Source of the DNA: Rhizopus sp. PT2906
Taxonomy: Eukaryota; Mucoromycota; Mucoromycetes; Mucorales; Rhizopodaceae
DNA length: 64,000 nt
Assembly (NCBI GenBank): GCA_025529335.1
Contig: JAMYHX010000136.1
Coordinates: 23,861-87,860, forward strand
Direction: 5' to 3'
The position numbers and the translations under genes were made by a program. Of the stretch, positions 1 to 12,176 are shown one piece after another; position 1 is the first letter of the stretch; every line of letters starts with the position of its first letter. The notes under the pieces were generated by a model. The model worked only from the letters and a program-made list of their open reading frames with translations, had not been told where the DNA came from and ran no database searches.

Positions 1-26
1 TGTGTTTCTTATATGTTTTTATTTAG

Positions 27-1887
27 ATATTTGTGCTTTTGGACGCATTCATTTGGAAATATCAGTGGGTCAATTTCAATCACGTCCTCTTTGCACTGAC
101 CAAGGGCAGCGGTACACCCGAAAGGACGAGTAAGGCCATGACCGCTCTTCGTTACTTACTCCTCGAGTCCCCAGAGTTCGTTAAACGCGTTCACAAATGG
201 GATTCTCTCGGCTTCAGTTGTCGTCCATGGACAGAGGAAGACTTTCAAGAAAAACTCATGGCTTATTTACGAGTGTTCCCCGAGTACAGCGAGTTTGAAG
301 CGTTTGCTATGCAACAGTTTGAGCCTAGGATCGACCTTTCACCACCATTGCAGGTCAAGCTACCCATCTATTTTGGCAATGTCATCAGTGACTTTGTTGT
401 TTCCCTAGAAAACATTCTGATGCGATTGGTGGAGTATGGCCAGACAGAGCTATTGATCGACATATTAGATAAACATGGACATTTGTTCAAGTATCATCAG
501 TGCCCATTATCATTTGTGGCAAACTTTTTCCTGTACTATCACGCATCGCCCACATTGATGAATCTCTCTGTTCGTAAACGAATTTTGAGGCTGATAGGTA
601 TGTATATATATATATATATGCTTATAGACTTTTTTTTTTCTCTTGACACATTGATTCACATTCTGTTCTAGATTTTGATCAGTACAATATTGCGCCTGAA
701 GCGGTAGCCTATGCTCAAAATGAAGATGATGATGGTAGCTTGTTTGATGCTGGATACTTTGAAAGGGTTATTTATAAGCTTGCTAAAAGTACAAGACAAG
801 AAAAAAAAAGAGAAAAACGATAGATGCTAATCATATATCCTTAGGCATAAACCCTCAAACATGTGCTCCCAGAGCCAACCCAGATCTACCCGAACGTCAT
901 TTTCGAGAGATTGGCAGTCCAGCCATAGAGGGCATTGTTATTGCCACCTTGGAGACCATGTTGACCACGATAGCTCCGTCAACGATTATAAAGTATTTCT
1001 TGGACTTGGCACTGCTAAGAGAATCACATCATGTGGGTGTATCTGCATTGACAATCCACGCTATTGGTCTACTCATACCGTTACTACCACCACAAGACTT
1101 TATCCATCCCATGTTTAAAGAACTGAATGACTTGATATTGACCGATCCTTATTTGCTGGCAGTATCTGAGCCATGTCGATTGGTATGTGTATAAGAAACA
1201 GAAGTAGAGTGAGGTTATCTCTAATGAATGATAGATTCGATGTGGTATACCCAAAAGTGTGAACGGAAAATATACCATGACTCAGAGTCTCCCTGATCTG
1301 ACGACGACACCTGTCTTGAAAGATTCGATGAGTGCTCGAGTGGGAAAAGCAATGATATTTCCTTATATATTTAACGACTACACGTTTAATTTACATAACT
1401 ACAGCACAAATGCACCGAATAGCTTTCTAACATTATTTCACAGTATGGTGCATTATTCAAGTCTGGATATCTTTGGTATCTTTTTGGAGTACTTTCAAAC
1501 CCTACGTAATTCAGAAAAGCTATTAACCGATGTACAGCTACTCTATGTCTGCTTCTTAATTGGACCCGCGTTACATCGTATTGAAAAACTAGACATTAGT
1601 GAGGCCGGGGTAAGTTTATTTAAAACAATGTTCAATACATGTGTGTGTTAATCCTCCCCTTTTTTTAGTTCTTGGTTGAATTGATGCATATGGTCAAACA
1701 GGTCACTACGCTCATGGACATGAAAGATGGCTGGACGACACAAGCACTTGAACAATCCTTTGACTTTTTGTATCATATTCGAACAAGGTTTGTAAAAACT
1801 AATGAGTTAGCTGCTCAAATAAGGGAAATTATTCGTTCCATGAATCCGCCAATATCCCAAAGGCTCCTGAGGCTGGTAATGGTTTAA
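27..1887 (+). CDS. MED23: Mediator complex subunit 23 (MED23), 3' part
   Basis: C-terminal part (539 residues visible) of the MED23 tail-module subunit of Mediator, which links gene activators to RNA polymerase II in the nucleus. The protein aligns by eye along its length with animal MED23: the PIYFGNV segment, the DILDKHGHLFKYH segment, and the C-terminal FLYHIRTRF followed by a short tail. Exons read as 27-597, 672-788, 845-1182, 1235-1609 and 1669-1887; the acceptor ending at 26 shows that the coding sequence continues upstream of the window. All joins keep phase. The 5' end is missing only because of the window edge. Budding yeast lacks a clear MED23, so the gene fits an early-diverging fungus. 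Confidence 0.88.
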
Positions 1888-2956
1888 ATAAACCTATAGA
1901 TGTATTTTTCTCTTGTAAAAGAACAATTCTTTAAGAAATGTTGACTTGTTTTATTGTGATGCACACAGATACGTTCATAAGCAAAAGGCCCTTTTAGCAG
2001 CCTTACAATGTAATAGAACTATCAGTGTTAAAAAAGATTCAGACTTGATAGATTGATAAAGACGAGGTCAGCTCTTTAGATAGCTAGCATCTCGACAGTG
2101 TAGATCTCATAAGGAAAAATTCAGGCACACAAAAATTTGATGTAGGGATGAAAGAGAAAAGCAAGTTATTATACAAATAACGAAAGAAAAGCGCAACCCA
2201 AAGAGCGTGTATCACATCCGGCGACTGGGATTGAGCTACGAATGACAAGAAATTTATTGTAAAACTTTACAATAACTGGTATAAAAAATAATATGAAAAA
2301 AAAAGCTAGACATTCGGTTTGTCATTCAGCCAAGCATGATAATTCACCGAATTGCTTTTGTAGGAGGGGTTTTGTCTGAGTTGCTTTTTTTTTTTTCCAA
2401 CTTTGATATTTCCGATGTCAATAAATTTTTGATTGATAATGATACCTAAACGGTAATCAATTGTGTAACTTTCGTTGACACTTTTCAACACCGTGTCACC
2501 GCTAAAACAGACAGTGTTGCTATTCTGTTGATGTCCCCTTTTTAATATAAAAGTTTGGTCTTTAGCTTTTGATTTTAATAAAAGAATTCGAGAAAAGTGT
2601 TTCAATTATGGGTACTCATAAATTAATGTTGAAATCTTTTTCGGAAGGGTCAGAAGCCACGGTTAGATCAAACAGATCAGCTTTTATCCATTACCTATGA
2701 TACCATCCAACAAAACTTTTCACCAACTTGCTTTGCGTTCATTTCAAGAAGAAAAAGAGATAAAAAAGAAATGTTGTTATTTATTCTAATTATTCTAATT
2801 TTATGTTATCAGTTAGTCAACAAAGCATGAGCACGTGTAATTATGATAAACTCCTATTTACTTTATTTAGCCTATTTTATGGTGCATGTAGTATTGGCCT
2901 ATATTTGGAAAAAATATTCATACTACACATATAATGCAATTCTATTATGTTTTTAG
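1888..2956. other. Spacer with no recognised gene
   Basis: AT-rich sequence after MED23. Short open frames on both strands show no family resemblance, no splice-consistent extension and many A/T runs. I see nothing I can name here. Confidence 0.5.
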
Positions 2957-3620
2957 TAAAGTGTCATCACGCGTTCAATGCCGCTACTCTTAAGAAGTTC
3001 ACTCTCACTGACGCTTCCCTCACTCGCATCCTAATTCTCATCGCAACCCAAGCCTCCTCAGAAACATCCTCCGTCTTCCGATTTAGATTCCTCTCCTCTT
3101 TAGAAAGCTGCCAAGCTTAAAGCTTCCACACCCCTTCCTAGTCCAATGGCTGCTGCTCGCGCCTTCAGTGCTCGTTCTGCCAATCATAACTACATATTCC
3201 TATACATGTCTCTATGTCGCCGCATTCCTATAGGTCAACTACGCTCTCATCTGTGTCAACTGAATATCAACACCTGCCGTCTCCTCAACATCCATCGTCA
3301 CCTTGTTGCCCTCTTAATTCATAATGATTATAAGTTGAACTCTACTCACAATTAAAGAAAAATTAGATTCCCGTACAGGGATGATTACGATCCTTTAGAT
3401 ACCTCGAATCTTTGTGATCCTGGTTACGACGACTGAGACAAAGCGGACAGGATGAGCGCAATGTGTGGCCTGTTTATTACCTGTTGTGAATTTCATGCTC
3501 TCGATTATATTAAAGGTGCTGTCAAGCAGGCTATAGTCAATTTCTTTGCTAAAAAATGATATATTGATCGTAACGAATACTTGACCTCTTTTCCGTCAAA
3601 AAGGGCATGAGCTTCGCTTT
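2957..3620 (+). mobile_element. Decayed retroelement-like ORF remnant
   Basis: This stretch differs from its surroundings: it is C-rich and read in one plus frame gives a largely continuous protein broken by in-frame stops. The readable parts include a proline/serine-rich section, then IPIGQLRSHLCQLNINTCR, RLLNIHRHLVALLIHNDY, FDPLD-like and ALDYIKGAV-like segments near 3210-3550. The style (Ser/Pro-rich leader, then a helical region) is like mucoralean retroelement polyproteins, but I cannot name the family. Stops fall roughly at 3102, 3352, 3434, 3557 and 3607. No LTR, target-site duplication or reverse-transcriptase motif is visible. It is dead; what it was is inference. Confidence 0.35.
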
Positions 3621-4849
3621 CTGCTTTCTCAATAGCCTCCCTTTCTAAGGTCCACTTCTCTGGCCCTTTCTTCAAGTCACAACATGCTTACCCTCAAGTC
3701 CAGAGGGGTTTTTAGATATTTCATTTATTCATTCTTTGAACTTGCTCAATCAGGTTTAATAAATAAAAGATTGTTTAAGCGCATTATTCCCAGAATTGTA
3801 GCATTTCCTATTTGGCTATGCTGTTTCAAGAATTTCGTTGATCAGGGCAAGCAAATAAATAAACACAACTGTTTCAGCCTCAACCTGCCTGAAAGCACGG
3901 CGTCTTCAGCTAAAATTGTATACAGCAACAAAAATCCCATCTATATTGCGCCATAGTATGCTTATGACGATGTTCCCTTCATATTATCGGCTAAATAAAT
4001 GCTATCAGACAGTTGTGCTTCATGCAAAAAAAAGGGGGGAAAGGGGGGGCCATCATCAACGTGTACGGCAGGTAATCTTAAATAAGCAATGTACTGCTCA
4101 TACTTTTTTTCTAAATTCAAGAATCAGAATATTTGCGTGTATGCAAGTGATGCATTAAGAAAAAAGACACATACATATTGATTATCATTCTCCCGCCGTT
4201 TTTAATTCATTATTCTTAGCAGCTTTATTTACCATGGTTATATGTTGAAGACATAGCTTAGCACCCTAACTCTATAAATATCGTGACAGCCATCATACCG
4301 GTTTTTATAATAATGCCCTTGGAAGAGCGAAACAGAGAAACAGAGAAAGAGAAAGAGTGATATTAAACTTGTGCTTAATACCCAATTATGTTGTGAATAA
4401 ATTAGATTTGCAGATCATTTATTGACCATTTTAAGACTGTAATACCTTGATTATTGTATCAACATCTGTATTCGCCAAGAGCGGATTTTAATGTAGATAC
4501 ATCTTTTCGGTTTATTATTTAAGCCTGATTATTAATTCAAATATTAGTAGGAGCAAAAATTATCCATTGTAAAGAAGTGTGACGCGATAAGAGCATATAC
4601 ACGCGCGCTTTCTACTACTTCTTCAAAGAAGGGTGACACTTGATCCCCACATGTTCATATATGCATATTATCAAATGTGCAACAATGGTAAACAAGGGCC
4701 CTCTCTTTTTCTTGTTTTAAAGTAACAAAAAATCATTATTCTGATGCTAGTCAGACTCTAATACCAATCTCTCTTTTTATCCTTAATTCAATCCACATGA
4801 ATCAACCTACTTTTTGATCACTCGTCAACCTTGATTCTCCGAGACGTCA
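3621..4849. other. Gene-poor AT-rich spacer
   Basis: No coding region supported. Short open frames at 3684-3956 and 3916-4158 have no recognisable content; the first may be a further scrap of the preceding relic. A G-run lies near 4034-4047 and a GA-rich tract near 4329-4357. Confidence 0.45.
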
Positions 4850-4875
4850 TTTTTTTTTTTTTTTTTTTTTTTTTT
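4850..4875 (+). repeat. Poly-T run of 26 nt upstream of the oxidoreductase gene
   Basis: An uninterrupted T run about 150 bp upstream of the next start codon. Such runs recur in this window and are commonly nucleosome-excluding in fungal promoters; that role here is inference. Confidence 0.8.
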
Positions 4876-4968
4876 ACTTCATTGTCGTGTAATTAATAAT
4901 CATTATAGGTTATTTCATGCCTTGTAATTTTTAGATTCAGATTGTCTTTTCGATTGTTTTCCATAAAC

Positions 4969-4976
4969 TATAAAAG
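4969..4976 (+). promoter_or_regulatory. TATA box of the NADP oxidoreductase gene
   Basis: TATAAAAG lies 49 nt before the ATG at 5025 and is followed by a pyrimidine-rich leader with TTTATCTCG and TCATC just before the start. It is the clearest TATA element in the window. Confidence 0.6.
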
Positions 4977-5024
4977 CTCGCTTTCTTTTATCTCGTTTTT
5001 TATTTCTTTATCGAATTCTTCATC

Positions 5025-6137
5025 ATGGTCTCTAACAAGCAAGTCATCTTCACCAAGATCCCTACAGGTTACCCTCAACCTGGCGAACACATGCAAGTCA
5101 AGGAATCAACCATTGACCTCGATCAAGAGCTTCCCAAGGGAACATTTATCATCAAGAACCTTGTCTTTTCCGTTGATCCTTACATGCGTGGTCGTATGAG
5201 AGATCCTTCCATTCAATCTTACGCACCTGCCTTTGACTTGAACAAGCCGATGACAGGTGACACGATGGGTGTTGTCATTCGGTCTAACCATCCTGATTAC
5301 AAAGTGGATGACCTTGTATACGGTCGTACAGCTCGTGGTCTTTTTGAAGAGTATTCGCTTGTCAATGCAGAATACGCCAAAAATTCATATGTCGTTCGTA
5401 ATGATCCCAAGGAAAATGGTCTCCCTATTAGACATTATGTTGGTGTCTTGGGTATGCCTGGTATGACAGCTTATTATGGGTAATGTTTGAAGTAATAAAG
5501 AAAAAAGTAGACAATAGAATATTAACATCAATTGATCTGTAGATTGCATGAAATTGGTAAACCCAAGAAAGGCGAAACACTCTATGTCTCAGCTGCTGCA
5601 GGTGCAGTGGGTCAATTGGTCGGTCAATTTGGCAAGGCTTTGGGTCTCTACGTGGTTGGTTCAGCAGGCAGTGATGAGAAGGTTGAGTACTTGAAATCCT
5701 TGGGCTTTGATGGTGCTTTTAACTATAAAAATGGCTCCATTGACGATAATCTGGCCAAGTATTGCCCGAATGGTATTGACATCTACTATGAAAACGTGGG
5801 TGGTGAAATGCTCGATGCTGTCTTGAAGCATGCCAATAACTATGCTCGAATTATTGCTTGTGGCATGATCTCTCAATACAACCGTGAAAAGCCTGATCCG
5901 ATCTATAATATCATGAATATCGTGGCCAAGCGAATCACAATGCAAGGCTTTATCATCATGGACCATATGGACTTTGAAGAACAATTTATGAAGGATGTTA
6001 CCTCTTTATTGTTGAGCGGTAAAGTCAAGTACCGCGAAGATATCGCAGAAGGTATCGACAAGACTCCAGAGGCTCTTTGCGATGTCTTGCATGGTAAAAA
6101 CTTTGGTAAGCAAGTAGTTCATATTGCTGATTTGTAA
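5025..6137 (+). CDS. NADP-dependent alkenal/one oxidoreductase (MDR family)
   Basis: Zinc-free medium-chain dehydrogenase/reductase of the prostaglandin/leukotriene reductase (PTGR) type; such cytosolic enzymes use NADPH to reduce the C=C bond of alpha,beta-unsaturated aldehydes and ketones. Exons 5025-5479 and 5543-6137 give 349 residues, the usual family length. Visible marks are DPYMRGRM near residue 50, GMPGMTAYYG near 145, and the nucleotide-binding AAAGAVGQLVGQFGK turn right after the intron, followed by the YYENVGGE segment. The 63-nt intron falls just before the Rossmann fold. A TATA box and a long T run lie upstream. The substrate cannot be told from sequence. Confidence 0.88.
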
Positions 6138-6260
6138 ATAAAAAAATAATTCGTCACACTTGCCTTTTTTAAATAATGACGCAACAAATATATTTGTCGG
6201 TTTCTTGGCTTCATTGTGATATATTTTTTTTTTTTCTCTTTTATATTTAAGTAACAAACA

Positions 6261-7290
6261 ATGGCATTTCTGTAATTATTTGTTCAATCTACAAGTGATA
6301 GTCTCTTACTTATTCTTTTTAGTTCTGGAATCAAAAAGAACTTGAACAGAGCAGGCACAACAGTAAGAAAGTAATTATAACAAAGAAACTTGACCTAAAT
6401 AAGGAGGAACTATAGATAAAGCAACGTACTGGAGGAACAGACAAGACGTTTGACAATGAATATGAAGAAGAACTTGAAAGATTTAAAGCGTAAGATATAG
6501 ACAATAATAATGTACAATGTATTCATAATAAATAGACTAGAAAAGAAATCTGATAAATTATCAAAGCATGCAAAACAATACATTGACTCAACAAGAGGTA
6601 GGAGAAGGAAGTGTAAAAGAGAGAGAGAGAGAGAATGCCCCTAATATCAATTTTAGCCATTATTGCCTCACAAACACGTTTACTTCAAATCATCGAAAAG
6701 ATTTACGGAGACAGTGCATTTTCTAATCCAGTCTTTGCTGAGTATAAGAGAGCATTGGAGACTATCGAAAGGGAAGCCAAGGATAACTTGGTAATATATA
6801 GAGAATATCATACAATGGTAATATACTTATATTTCATTAGGATCCTGCTTATCAAAAGACAGTGATTGAACCATTAGCAAGATATGTTTCTTATTTCCCA
6901 GAAGTGAACGAAGCTATCAAACGTCGTAATAAGAAATTATTGGATTATGATGCCCAACGTTCAAAGGTTAGAAAGCTTATTGATAAACCTAGTGAAGACC
7001 CTTCTCGCTTGCCAAGAGCTGAGCAGGAAGCTAATATGGCAAGAGAACTTTATGAAAATTTAAATACTATTCTTATCAATGATTTGCCCAAACTTGTCGA
7101 CCTTCGTGTACCCTACTTGGACCCTGTTTTTGAAGCCCTCGTCAAGACTGAGCTTCGATTTGCACAGACTGGATATGAGCAATTGGAAGGCATGAGAGGT
7201 TCTATACCTGCCGAAGTCGAGGGTGGCGATAGACGCATTGATGAAGTCCTGCAACAAATGCGTGAACTGACCATTTGCGGTAACTTTTAA
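6261..7290 (+). CDS. hob3: BAR-domain protein Hob3/Rvs161 (amphiphysin-like)
   Basis: Banana-shaped membrane-curving protein of the Rvs161/Hob3 group, acting at endocytic sites and in actin and septum organisation. Six exons (6261-6271, 6323-6362, 6416-6489, 6536-6597, 6657-6790, 6841-7290) give 256 residues, close to the yeast orthologue. Almost the whole protein is the BAR domain: KKNLNRAGTT at the start, FDNEYEEELERFKALEKK, YFPEVNEAI and LPKLVDLRVPYLDPVFEAL. There is no SH3 domain, as expected for the Rvs161 rather than the Rvs167 branch. The first exon is only 11 nt (start codon plus 8 nt); the residues it encodes are the least certain part. Confidence 0.87.
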
Positions 7291-7395
7291 AAGTGGCTTA
7301 AGAACAGTCACATATACCTCTATTTTTTTCCTCCTATTCTTTTATAGTCAATAAAACTATTTTGTCGTTTTTTATTAAAATACACAACAGATAAC

Positions 7396-7988
7396 ATGCC
7401 CAAGGAATCTAAGAAAGAAAAGAAGTCCAAGAAGTCTGAAAGCTCTGAAGTTCTTCGCTTCCAATCACCCATCGCTCACCCTTTAGCCGATGATAAATTA
7501 GCCAAGAAAGTCTTCAAGACTGTCAAGAAGGGTAACATTTTACTCACAAATTCTTAATGATTATACAACTCACAGACAAAACAAATTATATATAGCTAGC
7601 AAAGTAAAGCATGTTCGTCGTGGTGTTAAAGAAGTTGCAAAAGCTCTTCGTAAGGGAGAAAAGGGTCTTGTTGTCATTGCTGGTGATATTTCTCCTTTGG
7701 ACGTTATCTCACATATGCCTGTTCTCTGTGAAGATAACAATGTACCTTACATCTTTGTGCCCTCCAAGGAGCAATTAGGTGAAGCTAGTTCAACAAAGCG
7801 CCCTACTTCTGTCACTATGATCGTTTTGGGTGGTAAAAATAAAGATACAAAGGCAGCAGAAGACTACAAGGAATTATATGATGAATGCTATGCTCAAGCA
7901 AAGGACTTGGTAAGTTGTTTCTTTGTGCTATAGAAAGGAGCAATATTAATCGTTATATAATCTTTAGAATGAAAAGCTTGTTTATTAA
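7396..7988 (+). CDS. NHP2: H/ACA snoRNP protein NHP2 (L7Ae family)
   Basis: RNA-binding core protein of H/ACA small nucleolar ribonucleoproteins, which direct rRNA pseudouridylation in the nucleolus. Exons 7396-7531, 7596-7909 and 7968-7988 give 156 residues, the same length as yeast Nhp2. A lysine-rich leader is followed by the L7Ae/Nhp2 fold: VRRGVKEVAKALRKGEKG, VVIAGDISPLDVISHMPVLCE and IFVPSKEQLGEA. The last exon codes only NEKLVY and the stop. The gene lies about 100 bp downstream of the BAR gene on the same strand. Confidence 0.92.
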
Positions 7989-8082
7989 TACTGTTTTGCA
8001 CTGTAAATAAAAAAAAATAAAGAAAGTACTGACAATAGATACTTTTCACAGTTATACAAGGAAATATGATTTATGTTTAATG

Positions 8083-8086
8083 TATG

Positions 8087-8125
<39 letters not shown>
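8083..8125 (+). repeat. Compound (TA)n(TG)n microsatellite
   Basis: About ten TA units run directly into about nine TG units in the spacer after NHP2. It lies between two plus-strand genes and outside any coding exon. Confidence 0.9.
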
Positions 8126-8303
8126 TTATGTGAACGTTGTACGTTGCAAGGTTTGAACCTTTAGTCAACATGCTATTCTTTTTATATTTGTCAAGCTCAG
8201 CAATTTGATTGGCTAATTCATATTCTAAGCACTGTCCTTTTTTTTTTCGTTGATTCTCTTTCGAAATTGTTAAAAGGAAAAGTAAGATTTTATAGACATA
8301 AAC

Positions 8304-9298
8304 ATGGACAATATTAAGAAACAAAAGAACTATAGAAAGAAGAAGATTGATGAAGACAATCAAATCGAAGTAAAAGCAGCGGAAACTAACACTGATGACG
8401 TGAGGTAGATTCTATAATAAGAAATGCATCAAACAATAAACTCATCATTTCTCTTAGTGCTGCTATTGAAGAGTTTCATGAAATACGCAAGTTACGTCGT
8501 AAACAAGCTGGGATTGATGCAGAAAAGTTATCAAAAGGACTCGAGAAAAAGATTAAAAAGAAAAAGCAACAAGAAGGATGGAATATCTCAGTTGAACCCA
8601 AATCAAAACTAGATGATGATGAGTTTAGCACAAGTAAAAAACTAAAACTTGACTCATTTACAACACAAACAAATACACTTGATGTTGATAAACACATGTA
8701 AGTGCAATCAACCATCATAGTTCATTAGAATAACCAAATATTAGGATGGAATATATAGAGACTGAAATGAAAAAAAGAAGAGGATATACACCAGAAGACG
8801 ATGAAGAAGAAGATGATGAAAAGAATAAGGGATTTCATGATATTTATGAGGAATTATATCGTATTCCAGATCGACTAAAAGGAGAACAAAAGGTGACAGA
8901 AAGTGAAGGCAATGTACAACTGTCTTCTCAAATGCTAACTGCTATCCCTGAAGTGGACCTCGGCATTGAGTAAGCGTTGATAACATATATGCATATGAAG
9001 AGAATACACTAATAATTCTTTCTATAGTACCCGCTTACAGAATATTGAAGAGACTGAAAAGGCAAAACGTAGGCTAATTGATGAAACTCAAAAATTAGAA
9101 CAAGAAAAGAAGGACGAAGAACGTAAGTGAGATATCTTCTTTTTGTTGATTATATACTCAACCCCTTTTTTTATAGCCTTTGTTCCTGCTAACTTTGAAA
9201 AGCAGATACATCATGAGTTTAGACCTAGACTAAATCAAAAATTAATGGCAACAGACGAGCAAGCAGTTGCCAGATTCAAGAAGAGAATGAGAAAATAG
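8304..9298 (+). CDS. C9orf78/Tls1-like spliceosome-associated protein (Hep59 family)
   Basis: Five exons (8304-8404, 8458-8697, 8745-8969, 9028-9122, 9177-9298) give a 260-residue, highly charged protein. It carries the family core EEFHEIRKLRRKQAGIDAEK near residue 37, acidic TPEDDEEEDDEK, the MMEYIETEMKKRRG segment, and a C-terminal part with FVPANFEKQ and a basic end. Human C9orf78 and fission-yeast Tls1 (telomere length and silencing) belong here; they bind spliceosomal proteins such as Brr2 and affect splice-site choice. A nuclear splicing role is inferred from the family. No folded catalytic domain is visible. Confidence 0.82.
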
Positions 9299-9445
9299 CC
9301 CTTTGATCTAATAAACTGTTGTTTTTTCGTGATAATCTACACTCAGTGTGTCGTGACTTGCAGCCTATCGAACTTGACATGCCTATACTTTTTTTTTCCC
9401 CTCTTCTCTTTTTTTTTTTTCGATTGTTTTTTTATACACGACATT

Positions 9446-12061
9446 ATGGCAGCTAATAATAAGAGGGAGCTTCCTCCTAAAGAAGCAGCCTCATTTAGAA
9501 ATCTTTTGGTAAATACAAACTACACATATGCTTATATGTTTATTCATAATATTTCAATATAGAAAAATTACGAGCTTCGTCAATACAAGAAAGGTTTAAA
9601 GTTGGCTGAATCTATTCTCAAGAAATATCCTGACCACGGTGGTAAGGACATGTTGACAAAAAGTATACAAATCTCTTGACACGCGCATGTAGAAACCCTG
9701 GCCATGAAAGGTTTATTTTTGAATAACCTTGAAAAGAAAGAAGAAGGCTATGAATATGTCAAAAAGGGCCTTCTTAAAGATTTGACATCCCATATCTGTA
9801 ACTTTCTAAAACATACACTCAAACCCACACCACTTATTTCTGTTTATTAGGTTGGCACGTATATGGTTTATTATATCGAGCTGACAAAAATTATGAAGAA
9901 GCAGCCAAATGTTATGCGAATGCTTTAAAGTACAACAAGAATGATCCCAACATTCTTCGCGATTTTGCTATACTTCAAACACAGATGCGTCACTATGATG
10001 CACTTGTCGTAAGTAATATTCGTACAAATCAACAGCAGATACTCATTTGATATAGGAAACTCGTACAAAACTTTTAGAATCCAAACCCCAAAACCCTCAA
10101 TACTGGCTTGGTTTAGCTATTGCTTACCAGCTTGTCAACAAACCAGAAAAGGCTGTCAAGGTCTTGGAAACATTTGAAGAAACAAAGATTCCCGTAAGTG
10201 TTCACTTTTTTATTTTGCAAAAAGAGACTCACCACACTTCATATGTTAGGGTATTACGACCGATTTTGAAAAGTCTGAATTGGCATTGTATCAAAACACC
10301 TTGTTGGAAGAAACAGGAAATTATCAGGCTGCCCTTGATCACCTCTTACAGATAGAACCCAAGGTGACCGACAAGAGATCATGGAAGGAAAAGCACGCCT
10401 TGTATTTGCTCAAGTTGGATAAAAAGGAAGAAGCCGAAATGGCCTATCGATTGCTGTTGGACGAAAACCCTCACAACATCAGTTACGTGACCAGTATTTT
10501 ATCATTAAAGGCCGCAGACAAAGGTAAAAGGAAGCAAAAGGGGTTCATGTGATTTCTCTAAACAAAGGTTATAGCTAGTAAAAACGACATTCTCGCCGAG
10601 CTTTTCACTCAATATCCTCGCTCGAAGGCAATCGAACAGTTAATCCTCGAATACGCTGAAGGAGAGTCTTTTAAAGTCAAAGTTGAAGCTACACTTCAAA
10701 ATGGACTGAGAAAGGGCATTCCTTCTTTATTTGCATCCATGAGAAGATATTATGCTAATGCTGAAAAGCAACGTGTCATTGAGGATCTTGTTGTTGGATA
10801 CAGTGTTTCATTGGAAAAGAACGGAACATTTGGCACAAGCACAGGTATTGAAAGTAAAGAAAAGTGTAGGTTCTCTCCTTCTAAAAAGTTGCTGTATAGA
10901 TAAAGAACCACCAACCGCCTTGTTATGGTGTTGGTATTATCTTGCCAAGCACTATGATTACCACCGTCAGTATGAAAAGGCTCTTGAGACAATCAACAAG
11001 GCCATTGCACATACACCCACTGTAGTCGAACTTTACATGACCAAGGGCAGAATCTTGAAACATTCTGGAAAGGTCGAGGAAGCTGCTGAAGTGATGAACG
11101 AAGCTCGTGAATTAGATCTTCAGGACCGCTTTATCAACTCCAAGTGCGCCAAATACATGATGCGAGCTGGTAAAATCGAAGAAGCCGAAAAGATCTTGAA
11201 GCTGTTCACACGTAAGGACGTTGAGCCTGTACAAGACTTGACCGACATGCAATGTCAATGGTTCATGGTTGAGGAAGGTCATGCCTACCTCCGTAAAAAG
11301 GAATACGGCAAAGCTTTAAAGCGATTCCATTCTATTGAAAAAATCTACACAGACTATTATGATGATCAATTTGATTTTCACAGCTACTGTCTTCGTAAAC
11401 TGACACTTCGCGCTTATGTTAATGCTTTGAAATGGGAGGATAAAAACAAGTTGAATCCTTTCTATCTCAAGGCTGCCAAGGGCGCAGTTGATGCTTATTT
11501 AGCTCTGGCTGACAAGCCAAAGACTGTGGAGCAAGAAATTGACGAGTCCAACATGACAGAGGCTGAAAAGAAAAAGGCTAGAAATAAAGCACGCAGAGCT
11601 GCTTTGAAAGCACAACAAGAGGCTGAAGCCAAAAAAGGCAAGTAGACAATATACAAATAGATGAATGCGTGTTATAACATGTATGTATAGAAAAATTAAA
11701 GGAAGAGGCCGCTAAAGCAAAGACGGATAAAAAAGCAACCGATTCTGATCCTGATGGCGAAAAGTATGTCAATACAGAGCAGCCTTTGGTGGAAGCTCTC
11801 AAATTTATCAAACCATTGGAACTTTTGACTCCTGAGTCAGCCGAGGTCAATGCTTTGGGATTCGAAGTGTACATTCGCCAAAACAAGCTGCTATTAGCAG
11901 TTAAAGCTTTATCTAAAATAGCAAAGGCTGGCAAGGAAACTCCATGCTTTGCAAGTAAAATGGAACGATTCGAAAAAGCTTACGAGGCACAACAAAAAGA
12001 TTTAGATTCTAAAATTATTCAAGTTATCGATTCCCAACTTGCTGAAATTCGTAAACTTTAA
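9446..12061 (+). CDS. NAA15: N-terminal acetyltransferase A auxiliary subunit NAA15
   Basis: TPR scaffold of the NatA complex, which anchors the catalytic subunit Naa10 to the ribosome and acetylates nascent N-termini. Exons 9446-9508, 9563-9641, 9693-9797, 9851-10008, 10056-10193, 10250-10523, 10575-10844, 10900-11637 and 11691-12061 give 731 residues. The start (PPKEAASFRNLLKNYELRQ), TPR repeats such as ETLAMKGLFLNNLEK and WHVYGLLYRADKNYEEAAKCY, DRFINSKCAKYMMRA, and a Lys/Ala-rich linker match the family. The last intron only keeps frame if it uses the GC donor AG|GCAAGT at 11638; a GT donor four bases later shifts the frame. The protein is about 120 residues shorter at the C-terminus than human NAA15. 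Confidence 0.9.
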
Positions 12062-12176
12062 AAGAAAAAAAAAATAGAAAAAGTGTGCAATAAAAGTATC
12101 TTTTTAAAAACCTATGAGGATATATTCCTTCTTCAAGGTTTTTGTTTATTCAAAATAGGTGTACAGTCTATACTAA

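Noticed and set aside
10845..10899. A 34-nt intron in NAA15 starting at 10866
   Set aside because: It also keeps phase but leaves extra residues not seen in the family; the donor at 10845 gives GTFGTSTDKEPP, which fits better.
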